Source: Trichoplax sp. H2
Lineage: Eukaryota; Placozoa; Uniplacotomia; Trichoplacea
DNA length: 64,000 bases
Direction of reading: 5' to 3'
NCBI GenBank assembly: GCA_003344405.1
Contig: NOWV01000287.1
Span: 1-64,000 of the forward strand
The notes beneath the pieces are model-generated. The model saw only the letters and a program-made list of their open reading frames with translations. It was not told the DNA's origin and searched no databases. The translations under genes were made by a program, and so were the position numbers. Shown here piece after piece: positions 12,790 to 26,294 of this stretch (the first letter of the stretch is position 1; every line of letters starts with the position of its first letter).

Positions 12790-13020
12790 CTCGACTAACA
12801 TCGTTGATAAGAGTATTAGCTGGAGAACATCCATCTAAGAATGGAAGAAAAGCATTACAACAGTTGCCTTTTTATGATGGATATCACAAAGCTGGTACTT
12901 TAATTAATAAATATTCAATGCTGCTCAATAAGAGATAAGATTATCAACTATTATTATTTGTAATATAGAATAGAATAAAAAATTTGAGAGGCAAAGTTGC
13001 AGATTTGAAACGAATGTAAT
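12790..13020. repeat. Duplicated 3' flank, copy downstream of transporter B
   Basis: Colinear with 21515-21770. Shared landmarks are ATTAGCTGGAGAACATC and ACAACAGTTG, then the same order of short blocks up to the stop codon side of the gene. It lies just 3' of the transporter and could include 3' UTR or terminator sequence. Confidence 0.55.
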
Positions 13021-13055
13021 TAATAATTACTGCTGTACTAAATTTAGTCAATCGT

Positions 13056-16000
13056 TTATAAATCAGTATTAATGCATTCTTTTCTAGATTCTAGATCTAT
13101 ACGTTGATCCGATTCTTCGAGCAGATCATCATAACGTGGCGGACAGAATGGCAGGTATTTTGTACATGTAAATTTATGAAAGAAATCGGACAGTCCAAAC
13201 GGAAGATCATATGATCTTTTCATATCTTTTATGTATTCATTGCTTAGTTCATTCGATGCAATCGAAGTTTCTTGAGACCACATATGTAGACCACGTTCTT
13301 CCACAGTACCAGGAAGAATATTATCAAGGATTAAAGCAATTATTCCTCCAATAGCAATATTAGTACTGAGTAAAACGACAATAATTTGATCTAGTTCTAC
13401 TACGTTAGTTTTGATTACAGATGAATTAGTGCCCGTTCTCAGCCAAGTAGGGAAAGCCATACCAAAAATGAGTGACAAACCAACGATAAAGATATTTCTC
13501 GGCGAATTCATATTGCAGTACTGTAAATTGGATATACCAACTGCTGTTACTAGTCCAAACATAACAATAAAAACGCCGCCAACAACAGGATTAGGTATCG
13601 ATGCAAAAAGTGCTCCAAATTTGCTAAATATGGCTAAGATAACCATTATAATTGCTCCACATTGAATTACAGCCCGACTACCAACCTTTAGCATAATGAT
13701 AAATATGATGTTCAAAAATTATTTGATAGTGCTCGTATGCAATCCACGATATAACTATATTAATCCTTCGCCTTTTTCGTTAAGAAACTTATTCAATAAA
13801 ATCATAACTTACCCTAGTTATACCAATGGCTCCAATATTTTCACTGTACGACGTTGTTCCACTACCAGTGCCAATCATCCCAGCTAATACACATCCTATT
13901 CCTTCCATACCGATACCGCGATTAATAGCATGCGTCGGTGGAGGTTTAGCACCAGCAAGTCTAGCACAAGCGTAATAATCGCCAATCGATTCGATCATAG
14001 ATGCCAATACTCCCGCTAGCATACCAAATACGCTAGCAATAGAGACAGTAGGCATACCCCATTGAACTAAAGTGAATCAAGATGATATTAAGATATGCGA
14101 AATTCTATTAATCTAATAAAGTTAGTCAGTTATATAATCGATTATATTAACGTAATGATTACAGTATAATTATAATAAATTTGTATTCATATAATATTAT
14201 ATTAGGAGTTAAAGTGATTTATCATACAAGGATATGGAAATCGAAACCACGGTGATGATTCCAGTACAGAAATTCTAGCATCAGTTCTAGCAAAATAAGT
14301 TGGATTAGCTGGATCAGAGGTGAAAGCACCAGCAGCTGTAAGGATAGCCGATACGATCCATGATGCTATAACAGCAATCATCACCTAAATTTGGGAAAAG
14401 TCAATAGAATATTCATACGTCACGTTCTATATATCATTATTGCGTGGAAAAAAGGAAAATAGGGAAGTAAAATTCAAAGGTTACTCCAGTTTACTATTTC
14501 CTGAAGATTTTATTAGTGGCGTTCTCAAAATAATTTTAGAATTTTACTTTTACAATATTTACGTATATAAAATAAGGATTAATTTATACTATTAAATAGC
14601 TACTACTATTGTTATCATAAAGTATGATACTGTATTATTACATCTCCCTTCCAATAAGAATAAGATTTACTTCAGCTAATTGATGAAGTTTTATAATTAT
14701 TAATAGAATCAAGATACTCTAAATCATTAAAATATCATGAGCGATTTCTATACCGGGAAGAGTCTAAATATGTGGACTCTAGTGATATAACAGCCTTTCC
14801 CTCTCTGAAAAGCGGGTATTGGAATAGGAAATCTTTCCAGAACTTGTGAGAAAAGGCCAATAAAGAATATTGTCCTAAGAATTCGAATGTGTAAAAAGCG
14901 AAATGCATGTATTAGAGAGTTAATGTTTTTCTAATATTTAGATTTAGTGTAAGTAATATGATTTAATACTTCATCATATTATACCGGTAACTTATACTTA
15001 TACTTACAATATCGCCATACCCCAGTGAGAAGCTATAATGAAAATGGATAACATAAAGTTAGTGCTAAAGAAATTAATATTTAAAATGTAATATACTAAA
15101 TATATGATTATATGCAATATTTCTACATAATTATAGCTCTTTAAATCAGTTAAAAATTCTAATCGCTTTCATACACGAATAAAAGGTAGCTGGATCGATT
15201 AACGTTAATCCAACTAAAGTAATCGTAGGAGCAATAGTGATCGGTCCAATAAATCTTAGGCAAAGTCCAATTATGCCAGAAAAACCAATGATTAACTGAA
15301 ATAGCGATGATAGCATGACAGCTCCTTGGATCTTGTAATAAAGTAGAGCATTTTTATTACTAGCTTATGCATGATTTAAATATAAACAAGTTGTTAGTAT
15401 AATAAAGATATTGGAGAGCTTATAAAAAATTACCTAGACTTGGACTTTATAAAGAAGACATGATTACATTTCTACAGAAATGTGTAAACTTATCGTTCTG
15501 CTGTTACTTAGCCATTACCAACTAATTAACTAGCGAATGACATAAAGAAAAATTACCTCTCGCATACGAGATTGCCACATTTCTGTTTGATTTTCTTGCT
15601 GGGCCAATGTCAGGTCTACGTAGATCATCAAGGAAAATGTTATTTAGTTAGCAATAAAGCATTCTTTCATTGCTGTAACGTCAATTTATTTCTGGTGGTT
15701 AATAAAATGATAGGAAATATGTATGAGCTAAGAAAGAATACATGCAAGTACATGCTATACTATTCTGATGAATGTTTAGTCATGTGTTGTACATAGCATA
15801 TAGCGAAACATGCAGAGTAGGAAATGATAGTAAAATTCTTTAATATAACTTACTTGCCCAAGGCAAAACATTCGGACTACAAGTACCCTTCCATTTATCA
15901 AGTGCCATAATAGCGACAGTTGGTGCTACAAAGGTAAAGGATCCTCCTTGCACGATTGGCAGCCTGTAAATTTTGTTTGTTAATCATTTATTTGTTAATG

Positions 16001-17232
16001 AAATGACTATAGTTATGTAAACAATCACGAAAGTCCTATATGTGATTATGTGATACGAAAAAGTGAACTTAAGATGTACAACATCGCGAACGTTAAAAGT
16101 TGCATGTGTGTCAATAAAATTTTTTCTCTAGAGATTAGCTATTTTTTATTTCATATTTCATGTTGAAATGGGTTCTGGTGATATGTATATTGATGGTACA
16201 TGTAACAATTTTCATCACGAAGTTAATTAATATTAGATATAAGAGGCATTTGAGCCATACTTATAATAAAAATAAGACAAACCTGATGCCAAATGTTGCT
16301 TGCAATAACGTTGAAATACCAGATACAAAAAAAATGGTGGAAATCAAGTTGCTTATAGCTAATGGATTATTAAAACCAATGCAAAGTGGTGCCGCTAAGA
16401 CAAATGGTAAAGAAATAGTTGCCCCGAACATTGTCAAGTAATGCTATAGAAAATTATAAGAACAGTTGCAATCAATCAATTATGCTCGAATAAAGCTAAG
16501 AGTTAACTTTAATACTGTTTAAACAACTTAATGAAAATAAAATCAATCCAGTAAAAAGAATCAGCTATACGAGTATTGCCACTGTAGATGAAAAATCGAT
16601 TGGATAAACACAAAGTTATTACTTGTAATCCTAGACCAATAGTATATAGAAATGGAGGAACTTCATGAAGCTTATAGACAACTAAAAAAGTGATCAAGAA
16701 TCATTTGATCAATTTAATTTATGAGTTTAGCAATGGAGAAATCAATCATAATCAAGAGTAAACGAAGTTTGTCATCATTTAATTATTATCGTTTATCTAT
16801 AACATTTTATCGGCATTAGATACTTACCAAAGCTTTTCTCATCATTCTGTATCATGAGATAATGAATATTGAAAAGATAGAATAAAAAATACATACAATA
16901 AATAATCTGAATATTAATATGATATTTAAAATATAGGATTAGCTATTGGAATCTGCTGATATTGGTGAAATCGATATCCCAGCAGCAGCAAATTGATGTA
17001 TCAAGACTTCTTTATCTTAATATTTAAAAGCATTAACCTAAACCATTAATTTTTTGTAAAATTAGAGAACGATATCAACTGTTGCTACAATCTAGGTAAA
17101 TTGAAATACAGGCTTCTAAATACATGCTTATTTGTACCCGAAGTAAAACTAACATACCTTGATGGTACCATTGCAATTTTCCTGTTGGTGATTTTCTGTC
17201 ATCGTATCATCATGATTGGAATTAGTTGCCAT
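13056..17232 (-). CDS. SLC23/NAT-family nucleobase-ascorbate transporter, paralog B (12 exons, 608 aa)
   Basis: Second copy of the array. Coding exons: 17232-17158, 16846-16828, 16681-16623, 16443-16283, 15963-15854, 15615-15557, 15331-15175, 15032-15008, 14874-14754, 14384-14228, 14066-13813, 13685-13056. Lengths and phases are identical to paralog A except exon 1, which is 3 nt longer. All junctions are GT-AG and the joined frame is open. Seen: QH at 51-52, sequons at N142 and N150, TM8 E340, NAT signature [10 protein letters not shown] ending at R399 and followed by VGSR. The tail ends in NTDL, which fits a class I PDZ ligand (T at -2, L at 0). The protein resembles A most closely in the central exons. 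Upstream DNA shares a block of about 1.2 kb with the upstream DNA of A. It appears intact and functional. Confidence 0.93.
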
Positions 17233-17363
17233 TGCTAATGTCACGGCGAGATTTTATTCGTGAAGAGGTGATTAAAATAAATTGATTAGCAACTTAGATG
17301 TTGGAAATATGGCACAAGCAATGTCTCCTCGAAGCAAGCGCTTAATTTTTTTGTAAATAATTT

Positions 17364-17386
17364 TGAGGTAGCACCGGGGTAGTCTT
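17364..17386 (-). promoter_or_regulatory. Conserved upstream element of transporter B (degenerate CRE-like)
   Basis: Counterpart of the element upstream of gene A, 132 bp before the ATG. The ACCGGGGTAGTCTT part is kept. The CRE-like core has changed to TGAGGTAG, so an ATF/CREB site may have been lost in this copy. Confidence 0.4.
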
Positions 17387-20300
17387 TTGCTACAATATAT
17401 ATTATCAGTATCAAATCAAGGCGGCGGCAAAAAAATATGGGAAATTTACATAATTGACATTGTTGTAAAGGCGGTAAAAAAAAATAGTTTGCTCGTATGT
17501 ATGTTTAAGCAGTTTGTTTATTTATCTCTTATGGTTAAATATTTTATCTATTCTGGGACTTGTCGTACTTAGAAATGGCTACTCCAAATAATTGCGTTCA
17601 TAGAGTAGAATAAAATAATTTGATATCCAAAGGATTATAAGAAACGTCATAAGCATAGCGTTACAACGCATTTAAAAGCTAGCACTAATAACAGTTGTGC
17701 TTCCATTTTACAGTTCTTATTTTACTCTTTTAGTCTATCATATACGACGTATGGTTAGAACCAGGGGCAGGGTTAACAAATAAATAATTTGCAATACGTC
17801 ATTACTCCAGTCAAGTTTAACTTTCATCAATAGACGGTAAACAACAATATCTCTAAGCTTTTACTTGCTGTCAGGATTTTCTGCAATGACATTGCTAATA
17901 AACAAAGTTTTTATGGCCGTAATTGTTTGACCACCATGAGACCCAATATACTATAGTGCGAATGAGGTACCGTACTTTAATGGAAGAGAGGGATGATATT
18001 CATGATGGAGCGATAAATCGTTAGCTGTGATTATTTAATTTTTCTGGTGCTGGTTGGTATTTTGTGGCAGGATGATCATTTACAATCGTTAGTAAATTTC
18101 AGTGATAGGCACTAAGTCTAGTTTTGATTTATCATGTACGATGAAGTTTATTGGTAAATAAAGACCATAAAAAGTAAATTGTTACAAAGGCTAATCATGA
18201 TTAAGATCACACAGGTCCTACAGTTTTTATTAAGGTCTACAGGCCTGCAGAACAGATCAATCTTGTGTATATAGGCCTTAATTGTCAATAGCAAGTTTTA
18301 TTCTGCAAATGAATGGAATATATTCTCTTCGCGCATTTAACTGACTCCTACCTCATACTTTATAAAGGATTAGCTTAATTTTTTAAGCACAGAAGTAAGC
18401 TAATACTGATTAAGCATTATTTATGGCCTTAAAGTGCGTAAAAATGGATCAAATTATGCACTATCGATTAAAGGATGTAAGGTTCATTCAAGATATTATG
18501 GTTCAGGCTATTCGGGCAAAATAATTGTAATAGTTGTCTGGTTATTCAATTTTGAACTGATAGCATACTTTGGAAGTAAGTAATATCCAAAAAATAAACA
18601 ACAACTTTACATAACTGGCTTTTTAAAGCTGCTGCAAAATATCTCCAGTCACTTGCTATCAAAGGAAACAAAACGGAAATGGCGATGAATGAAATTATAC
18701 AGTCAGATTGCATCTATGGTCAATATAAGTTGATGATCAATGTATGTTTAGGTAAAGTGATGTTAGGCTTGTTAAAATGGGAATACATAATGTACAATAT
18801 GCCATTTTTTCCTTACGGCAAGTGTAACCCGGGTATCAGCTGATTTACTTTTGGAGTCGATGATTGTGAAGCATTGGGTATCGAAAGAGCTGGCAATAAA
18901 CTTATAATAGTCTGTACTTCAGAGGTGATATTCGCTATTAGATAACTTATTGGTGAATGGATAGTATTGAATTGAGAAGTAAAGTTCTCGAGAATCATAC
19001 ATCGCAAGAAAACAAAAATTTTTTGAATTATAATTTATATTACAAAGTCCAGTATATTAATTGGTGCACGATACATTTATTGAATAGCAGAAAGGCAGAA
19101 AGCATGAGCTTAATTTAATAATTGCAAATTTGGAATAAATTTGCGTAGATTTATAAAATTGATCGGACTTGATTAGTGTTATAAAGTTTAATAATGAAAT
19201 TCAATACAAAAATATAGATATACAGCAATTACGATGTTACATATAATTAATTCATCACAGATTAATTTGATTAGGATTGTCTTATACTCTGGAAGTTAAT
19301 ACATATGCAACACTTAGGATTTTGCATATTAATTCAGAGGCAATACATAGCACAACAGGTTCAGCACTTCTTACCAAAGCATAGATACTCGTATACAGTA
19401 TATAAGAAGACTACATGCAAAATAGAATACGATGACATCAATAACTATATATTAGACAGTTATACTACCCTTGCATTTCTATAATTGTTTAAGAAAATAA
19501 TTTCATAGAAGGACATATACTGACCTGCTACTACAATGAAGTAATTTCTACTCTTTATATCTTGATATAGAATTATATAATTTTAATCTAAATTAATGAA
19601 TTTAACTAATCATAATTGTATTTGTTCAAAATTTTTATAAACTGTTTCATATTTTATTCTATTTGTGTTATTTAGAACAATAATTTTTTAGTAGTAAATG
19701 TGTAAGGTAGTCGTATAGGCATTTAAATATCTTTACAATTTGGTGATCGTTTAACGAAATCCTCCTAATGAAATCGAATTTCAGATACTAAAATTTTACG
19801 CTAATTCAAGAATCTGACTAAGATTATCTCGCGTGATGCATAAGAATTTAATTTTCTAATCTACTCTTAAAATATTGTACCGGTATCAATCATTCCTGTG
19901 ATAAATACAATCAAATTGGGTCGGCTTTGGTTGGATTGAATTAGAAGAAAAACGATAATAGTAATTCTAATTTTTAATTATAGGTTACCTTATAGACCCC
20001 AAGCGATCATGAGTACTGCTGACTGATAAGAATGGCATAAATAATATACTGTAAGGTACAGGTATAAAGATGATTTACATAATTCAAAAGTGCTCACAGT
20101 TATGATTTACTGCGCTATTCTCAGAGCAGTAATCCGTTTATCTAAGATAATTAATCTAGCCACTTTCAACTGTTTTATTAGGTAGGTAAGAATTCATACG
20201 ATGAGCTTCTTGCAATGAACAAAATTGTATTACGTATAACAAAATATCGTTAAGAAGCATTTTACAAAGCATTCTCTAACTAGCGATCATCGTATCTCTG

Positions 20301-21514
20301 TACTGCAATTTTCATCATCTACTAAGTCAATAATGAAAAATGCTTTTAATCTTATAATGCATTACTGCTGTGGTGTAAATAATATCTGAAAGTCAAATTT
20401 TATAGTAGCAGAAATCATGAAACTCATATTTTAATAGGATCAGAGGAGATCGCTATTTACGAGAATACGCATTACCAGCTATGCAAGTAAATAAGTTAAT
20501 TATAAGTTATTACTAATTGTTCATTACGTCTATTCATATCTTTTTCGATTTCTCAATTTATGAACGTATACTAATTCATTCATAATAACAAGCTTATGCT
20601 AATGTCAAAATTAAATGGGAAAATCTTTGATTTTTAATCTTCATTACCTTAGAGTATTAGAGATCTCTTGTGTCAACACCGGTGTCGAGGTTTTTCAAAT
20701 CGGAAAATCACACTATGTAAAATTATTATAATATTGCTGCTATACGAGTAAAAATAATAATTAACACTTTAAATACCGATAACAATCTGGAAAAATTTTT
20801 AGCAATCTCCGTCCTTTACAAAAGTATTAGCTTCCTAACCCGATCTTCGAGTATTAATGCAGAATTCAGAATTCTTTTCCTATATTACTATTGGACTTTT
20901 TTCCTTCGTTATACATCGCTGAGAACAGCTTGTATGTTATAGAATTTCTGAATTACAAATATTTATATATATTCATTAGATATCGTAATGTTTATTATAA
21001 TCATAGTAGTTACTAACCGGGTTAAATTGGAACAGCTATAGCTGAACATTTACATAGAATTACTGTAAATGGTCAAATAAATTTCGTAGAAAAGGCATGA
21101 AAGTAGTAGAATAGAATTTATGCACCTTAGTTGGATCCTAGAATAACTAAGGGGTTGCGAATGATTTCAGTATAGATATATTAAGATATCGATTACTAAA
21201 AGTTTCTAATCATAGATGCGGTAGTCCTTTATATGACTTAGCTACGATCTGTATTCATTATTCAAATCATGACCGTAACTTTTTTATGTTCGGTATATAA
21301 TTTCTTATTTAAAATATAAAATATGTACTGTTCAATGCCATAATTTCCATTCAAGGATGATCGAATATAAGGGAAAAATCAGAATAATGATAAATTATTT
21401 CTTGCTTTATTTACCATAGAATAAGAATGTAATCCAGCTCCAAAAATTAACCTAGAATTAAAGTTGGCTTATATTCAACTCATGAAGGCTACTAAATAAG
21501 GTGTAAATGAAAGT
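17387..21514. other. Intergenic region between transporters B and C
   Basis: Apart from the duplicated flank at 17630-18835 I see no supported gene, LTR or RNA gene. The few open frames of about 60 codons have no recognisable features. Confidence 0.6.
17630..18835. repeat. Duplicated 5' flank, copy upstream of transporter B
   Basis: Partner of 8820-10215. Similarity fades at about 18835, just past a shared TTTTTTCCTTAC-like stretch. A 64-codon minus-strand reading frame at 18813-19007 crosses this border and is probably chance. No counterpart was found upstream of transporter C. Confidence 0.55.
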
Positions 21515-21770
21515 TTTATAGAGAGTCATCGTTAGTGAGAACATTAGCTGGAGAACATCAAGTTAAGAACAGAAGAAACCCTAAGAGCATAACAACAGTT
21601 GTATTTCTCTAGCGGATATTATAAAGTTGGTACTTAAACTGACAATGTTCAACACCGTTTTAATCTCGATAAAGTTAGTATCGGCTATTATTTATAATAT
21701 ATGATAATAATAAAAATAAAAGCGTAGTGAGAAATTTAAAGCAAAAGCTATTAATGCTGCTGCTGTACTA
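21515..21770. repeat. Duplicated 3' flank, copy downstream of transporter C
   Basis: Partner of 12790-13020, with the same block order next to the stop codon of gene C. Gene A keeps only the proximal part, around 3295-3330, where a TAATTAATAATTACTGCT stretch matches that of gene B. Confidence 0.5.
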
Positions 21771-21785
21771 AATTAAACCAATTAT

Positions 21786-24700
21786 TTATACTACAGTACT
21801 AATGTATTCTTTCCTAGATTCCAGATCTATGTGTTGCTCTGATTCTTCTATCAGATCATCATAACGTGGTGGACAGAATGGCAGATAATTTGTGCATGCA
21901 AATTTCTGGAAGAAAGTAGACATTCCAAATGGAAGATCATATGATCTTTTTATATCTTTTGCGTATTCATAACTCATTACATTCGATGCATTCGCTGTTT
22001 CTCGAGACCATATATGCATACCACGTTCTTCCAAAGTACCAGGAAGAATATTGTCAAGGATTAAAGCAACAAATCCTCCAACAGCAATGTTAGTACTGAG
22101 TAAAACGATAATAATTTGATCCAGTTCTGTTACGTTAGTTTTAATTACAGATGAGTTAGTGCCCGTTCTTAGCCAAGTAGGGAAAGCCATACCAAAAATA
22201 ATCGATATACCAACAACAAAGATGTTTCTTGACGAATTCATATTACAGAACTGAAGATTGGATAGGCCAACTGATGTTACTAGTCCAAACATAACAAGGA
22301 ATACTCCCCCAACGATAGGATTAGGTACTGATGCAAAAATGGCTCCAAATTTGCTTATAATGGCTAAGATGATCATTATAACAGCACCACACTGGACTAC
22401 AGCACGGCTGCCAACCTTTAGCATAATAGCAAAGACGATAATCAACAATTGTTTTGTAAATTCAAAGAGCTACAGTAGAAAGTACATTGAATCATCGTCT
22501 ATACTGTTAATAAAATTATTCAGTAATATCATAACTTACCCTAGTTATACCAATGGCTCCTACATTTTGGCTATAGGAGGTGGTTCCGTTACCAGAGCCA
22601 ATCATACCAGCTAACACACATCCTATTCCTTCCATACCAATACCACGATTAATAGCATGTCTCGGTGGAGGTTTGGCACCAGCAAGTCTAGCACAAGCAT
22701 AATAATCGCCAATCGATTCGATCATAGATGCTAATACTCCCGCCAGCATACCAAATACACTAGCAACAGAGACTGTAGGTGTACCCCATTGAACTAAAGT
22801 TAAATGTATTGTAATTAGTAAAGTAAGCCAAGTCATTCGGTTATACGATTATATGTATATAAACGATTAAAGTATAATTATAATTAATTTGCATTCATAT
22901 TTTACATTAGGAGTTAAAGTGATTTGTTAATGCATTTATCATACAAGGATATGGAAATCGAAACCAAGGTGATGTTTGTAATACAGAGATTCTAGCATCA
23001 GTTCTGGCAAAATAGGTTGGATTAGCTCGATTTGAGGTGAAAGCACCAGCAGATGTAAGGATAGCCGATAATACCCATGATGTTATGACAGCAATCAATA
23101 CCTAAATTTAGAAAAAGTCATTAGAGCGTTGATATTTCGGATTCCAGACATCATTTTTACATCATACGCGTATATAGACAAATTCGAGAGTAAATTACAA
23201 AGGCTGCTCAGATTTACTATTTTCTGTAGTTTTTATTATATTGTTACTTACGAGTATTTTCTATACCCAAATATTTTTAGTATTTTTTTATTTTACAATT
23301 TGTTTATCACTTCGATATAACGATAAGATTTACTCGGGGTAAATGATAAACTGTTATAATCATTAATAGAACAGATATATCGTAAAGTATTTAATTATCA
23401 TAAACGATTATCGTACCGGGAAGAGCCTGAATATGTGCACTCTAGTAACATAACAGCCTTTCCCTCTCTGAAAAGCGGGCATTAGAACAGGAAATCTCTC
23501 CAGAACTTGTGAGAAAAGGGCGATAAAGAATACCGTCCTAACAAATTATAATGATGTACGAGAGCAAATTATACAGGACTTCTTATTCTAACATTTAAAT
23601 TCATTTAATTTAACACTTTATCATAATATAACTTATACTTACAATATCGCTATGCCCCAGTGGGAAGCTATAATCAAAAATAGATACCCAGAGTCAATAT
23701 TAAGAATTTAGCATGTAAAATTTATCAAAATTACTTTATTATGACTAGATATTTGATCACATATTCCTATACAATTATAACTCTATTGACTGATTATTAA
23801 CTTTAAATATTTATCATTTTCATACATGAATAAAATGTAGCCGCACTAATTATCGATAACCCAATTAAAGTAATCGTCGGAGCGATGGTAATTGGTCCAA
23901 TAAATCGTAGGCAAAGTCCAATTATACCAGAAAAACCAATGAATATTTGAAATAGGGATGATAGCATGATAGCTCCTTGGATCTTTTAATAAATATAACG
24001 TTATTATTACCAGTTTCAGTATAGTTAAAATATAAATTAGTTACCGGTAAGCAAAATATATTTAGGAATACTCGTTTATTCAACTTGGACTCACTAAGAA
24101 GCATAATTTCATTTATGTGAAATTAGAAACGAATTCACCGCGTTGTAGCTACTAACTTATTACTACCTATAATTCTCGACTTCGACAAGGATAAATTACC
24201 TCTCGCATCCGAACTTGCCACATTTCTGTTTGATTTACTTGCTCATCCATTGTAAGATCTAAACAATCAAAAAGCCAAGTAATATTTATTTAATAATTCT
24301 CTCTGCATTACTCAGTCTTCTATTTTATTTCTGGTGGCTAAGAATACTATGGCAAATTTCAGATGATGAGAAAGAATGTATGCAAGTACATATAGTACAA
24401 TTTAATACTTGATTTAGTTAAGTATAGAAATGGTAAAGCCTGCAATGAAGAAGATAGTACTACAGTATTCTATACAATCACGTACTTGCCCAGGGTAAAA
24501 CATTTGGTCTGCAAGTGCTTTTCCATTTATCCAGTGACATAATAGCAATAGTTGGAGCTATAAAGGCAAAGGATCCTCCCTGTACGATTGGTAGCCTATA
24601 AATTTGGTTTATTAATCACTTGTTGTATTCATTAAAAGATAAACTATAGTTTGGTAAACAATGCCAAAAGGACTGTGTAATATGCATGTTAAAGGACACA

Positions 24701-26141
24701 AATGGACCAACTTAAGAGATCTAGCACAACTGATATTAAAGAGTAATTATCTGTGAATAAAACTTTCTATAAGCTCTATTTTTTGGTGGTTGTCTTACTA
24801 AAATTGTCCCAGATCAAGTGATTAACATAAATAAATATGGAACAAATAGTTTTTCCTTCGGAAGTAGTTACCGTCTACCACACATATTAGCTCTGCATTA
24901 ATGATATGATTTTAAATCGGAATTAATTATATGAACTATTTAAATAATCTAATAATCATTGCTAGCACGGAATTCAATGGTAAATGAAACGGTCCAAGAT
25001 GACCATTTACTGAAATAAGATGCCAGCGAATCATGAGAAAGTTGCCTCTCAGTATAGTACGAATTTCATGGCTAATGTTTGTTCATTCGTGCAGCCAAAG
25101 GACTTACGGTAAAATGAAAAAAAAAAAAATTATACTCTCTACTCTAATTCAGTGTAGAGCTCCATCCGCTTTTGAATTAAATTATAGAAATGCAAGTTAT
25201 AAACATTATAAAAATGACCTATTTAGACAAACCTGACGCCAAATGTTGATTGCAATAACGTAGCAAGGCCAGACATGAAAAAAATGGTGGAAATCAACTG
25301 ACTTATGGCTAATGGATTATTATTACCGATGCAAAGCGGTGCGGCGAGGACAAATGGTAAAGAAACAGTGCTCCCAAACATCGTTAAGTAATGCTACAGA
25401 AATAGTAGGAGCAGTTAGTATCGGCAATCAATTCATTATGGTGTGATAACGCTGGCACTTGACGTGAATTATATTAAAAAATATTGAGTGAAAACGAAAT
25501 CAATCTAGTGAAAAGAATTAGTCCTATTGCTACCGTAGATGCAAAACCGATGAAATATAACTCCAAGTCATTACTTGTAGTCCTAGAGCAATAGTATACA
25601 GAAATGGAGGAACTTCATGAAGTTTATAGACCACTAAAAGAAAGTGATTCAAATGGTTTAATCTTATTTACAAGTTTAAGCCAAGTTTACCATCATTAAT
25701 GATTATCATTTATCACTTAATATTGTATCAACATTAGGTACTAACCAGCGCTTTTCTTATCATCCTAAATCATGAGTTCAATATATTGAAATGATAGAAT
25801 AAAAATGATAGACATAATAAGTGAGTACAATGTTAAAATAACGCGTTAAATAGGTGCATAAGATTCAACAAAGTCGATGAAGTGGATATCGGTAGCAACA
25901 AGTTAAATTATTAAGACCTTTTATCTTGATGCTTAAATAATTAGCCTATCCCATTTAGACGGCTACAAAGTAACATAGGTATCAGCTCCTGGTAACTGAT
26001 ACTTTAATTAAAATACATGCTGCACCCACGTATTTATTTGCATCAGAAGGAAGACTAATTTTATACCTGGGTAGCACTGTCGTGATTTTGATGTTGATGA
26101 TTCTCCATCATTGGTTTCTCCTGGTCAGTTTTGGTCGCCAT
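21786..26141 (-). CDS. SLC23/NAT-family nucleobase-ascorbate transporter, paralog C (12 exons, 608 aa)
   Basis: Third, most diverged copy. Coding exons: 26141-26067, 25764-25746, 25633-25575, 25393-25233, 24595-24486, 24258-24200, 23982-23826, 23667-23643, 23537-23417, 23101-22945, 22793-22540, 22415-21786. The exon plan is the same as in A and B and all junctions are GT-AG; the exon 2 donor is GTTAGT and the exon 5 donor GTACGT. Seen: QH at 51-52, sequons at N142 and N150, TM8 E340 in ESIGDYY. The NAT signature starts with Gln ([11 protein letters not shown]390) where A and B have Glu. The tail ends in STVV, a good class I PDZ-type ending. The Glu/Gln change falls at a position that contacts substrate in characterised NATs (UraA, UapA), so substrate preference may differ from A and B; that is inference. 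Confidence 0.92.
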
Positions 26142-26272
26142 TGCTAATGCTACTCCGAGATTTCAATAGCAATAATGATGGCTTGGTTAATTAAAGCCAA
26201 TTGATTAGAAGTAAGATGGTATACTAGTAATGTCTTCTTGTAACAATCTTTCTGTTCTATAGTGACGAGCTT

Positions 26273-26294
26273 TGACGTAAACCGGGTGGATCTT
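26273..26294 (-). promoter_or_regulatory. Conserved upstream element of transporter C (CRE-like)
   Basis: Counterpart of the element upstream of gene A, 132 bp before the ATG. TGACGTAA is intact and is followed by ACCGGGTGGATCTT. Just beyond it (26303-26355) lies a further block shared with gene A (7908-7960), containing TTTAAAT and CTTTTGTTCAG, that I cannot find upstream of gene B. Confidence 0.42.
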
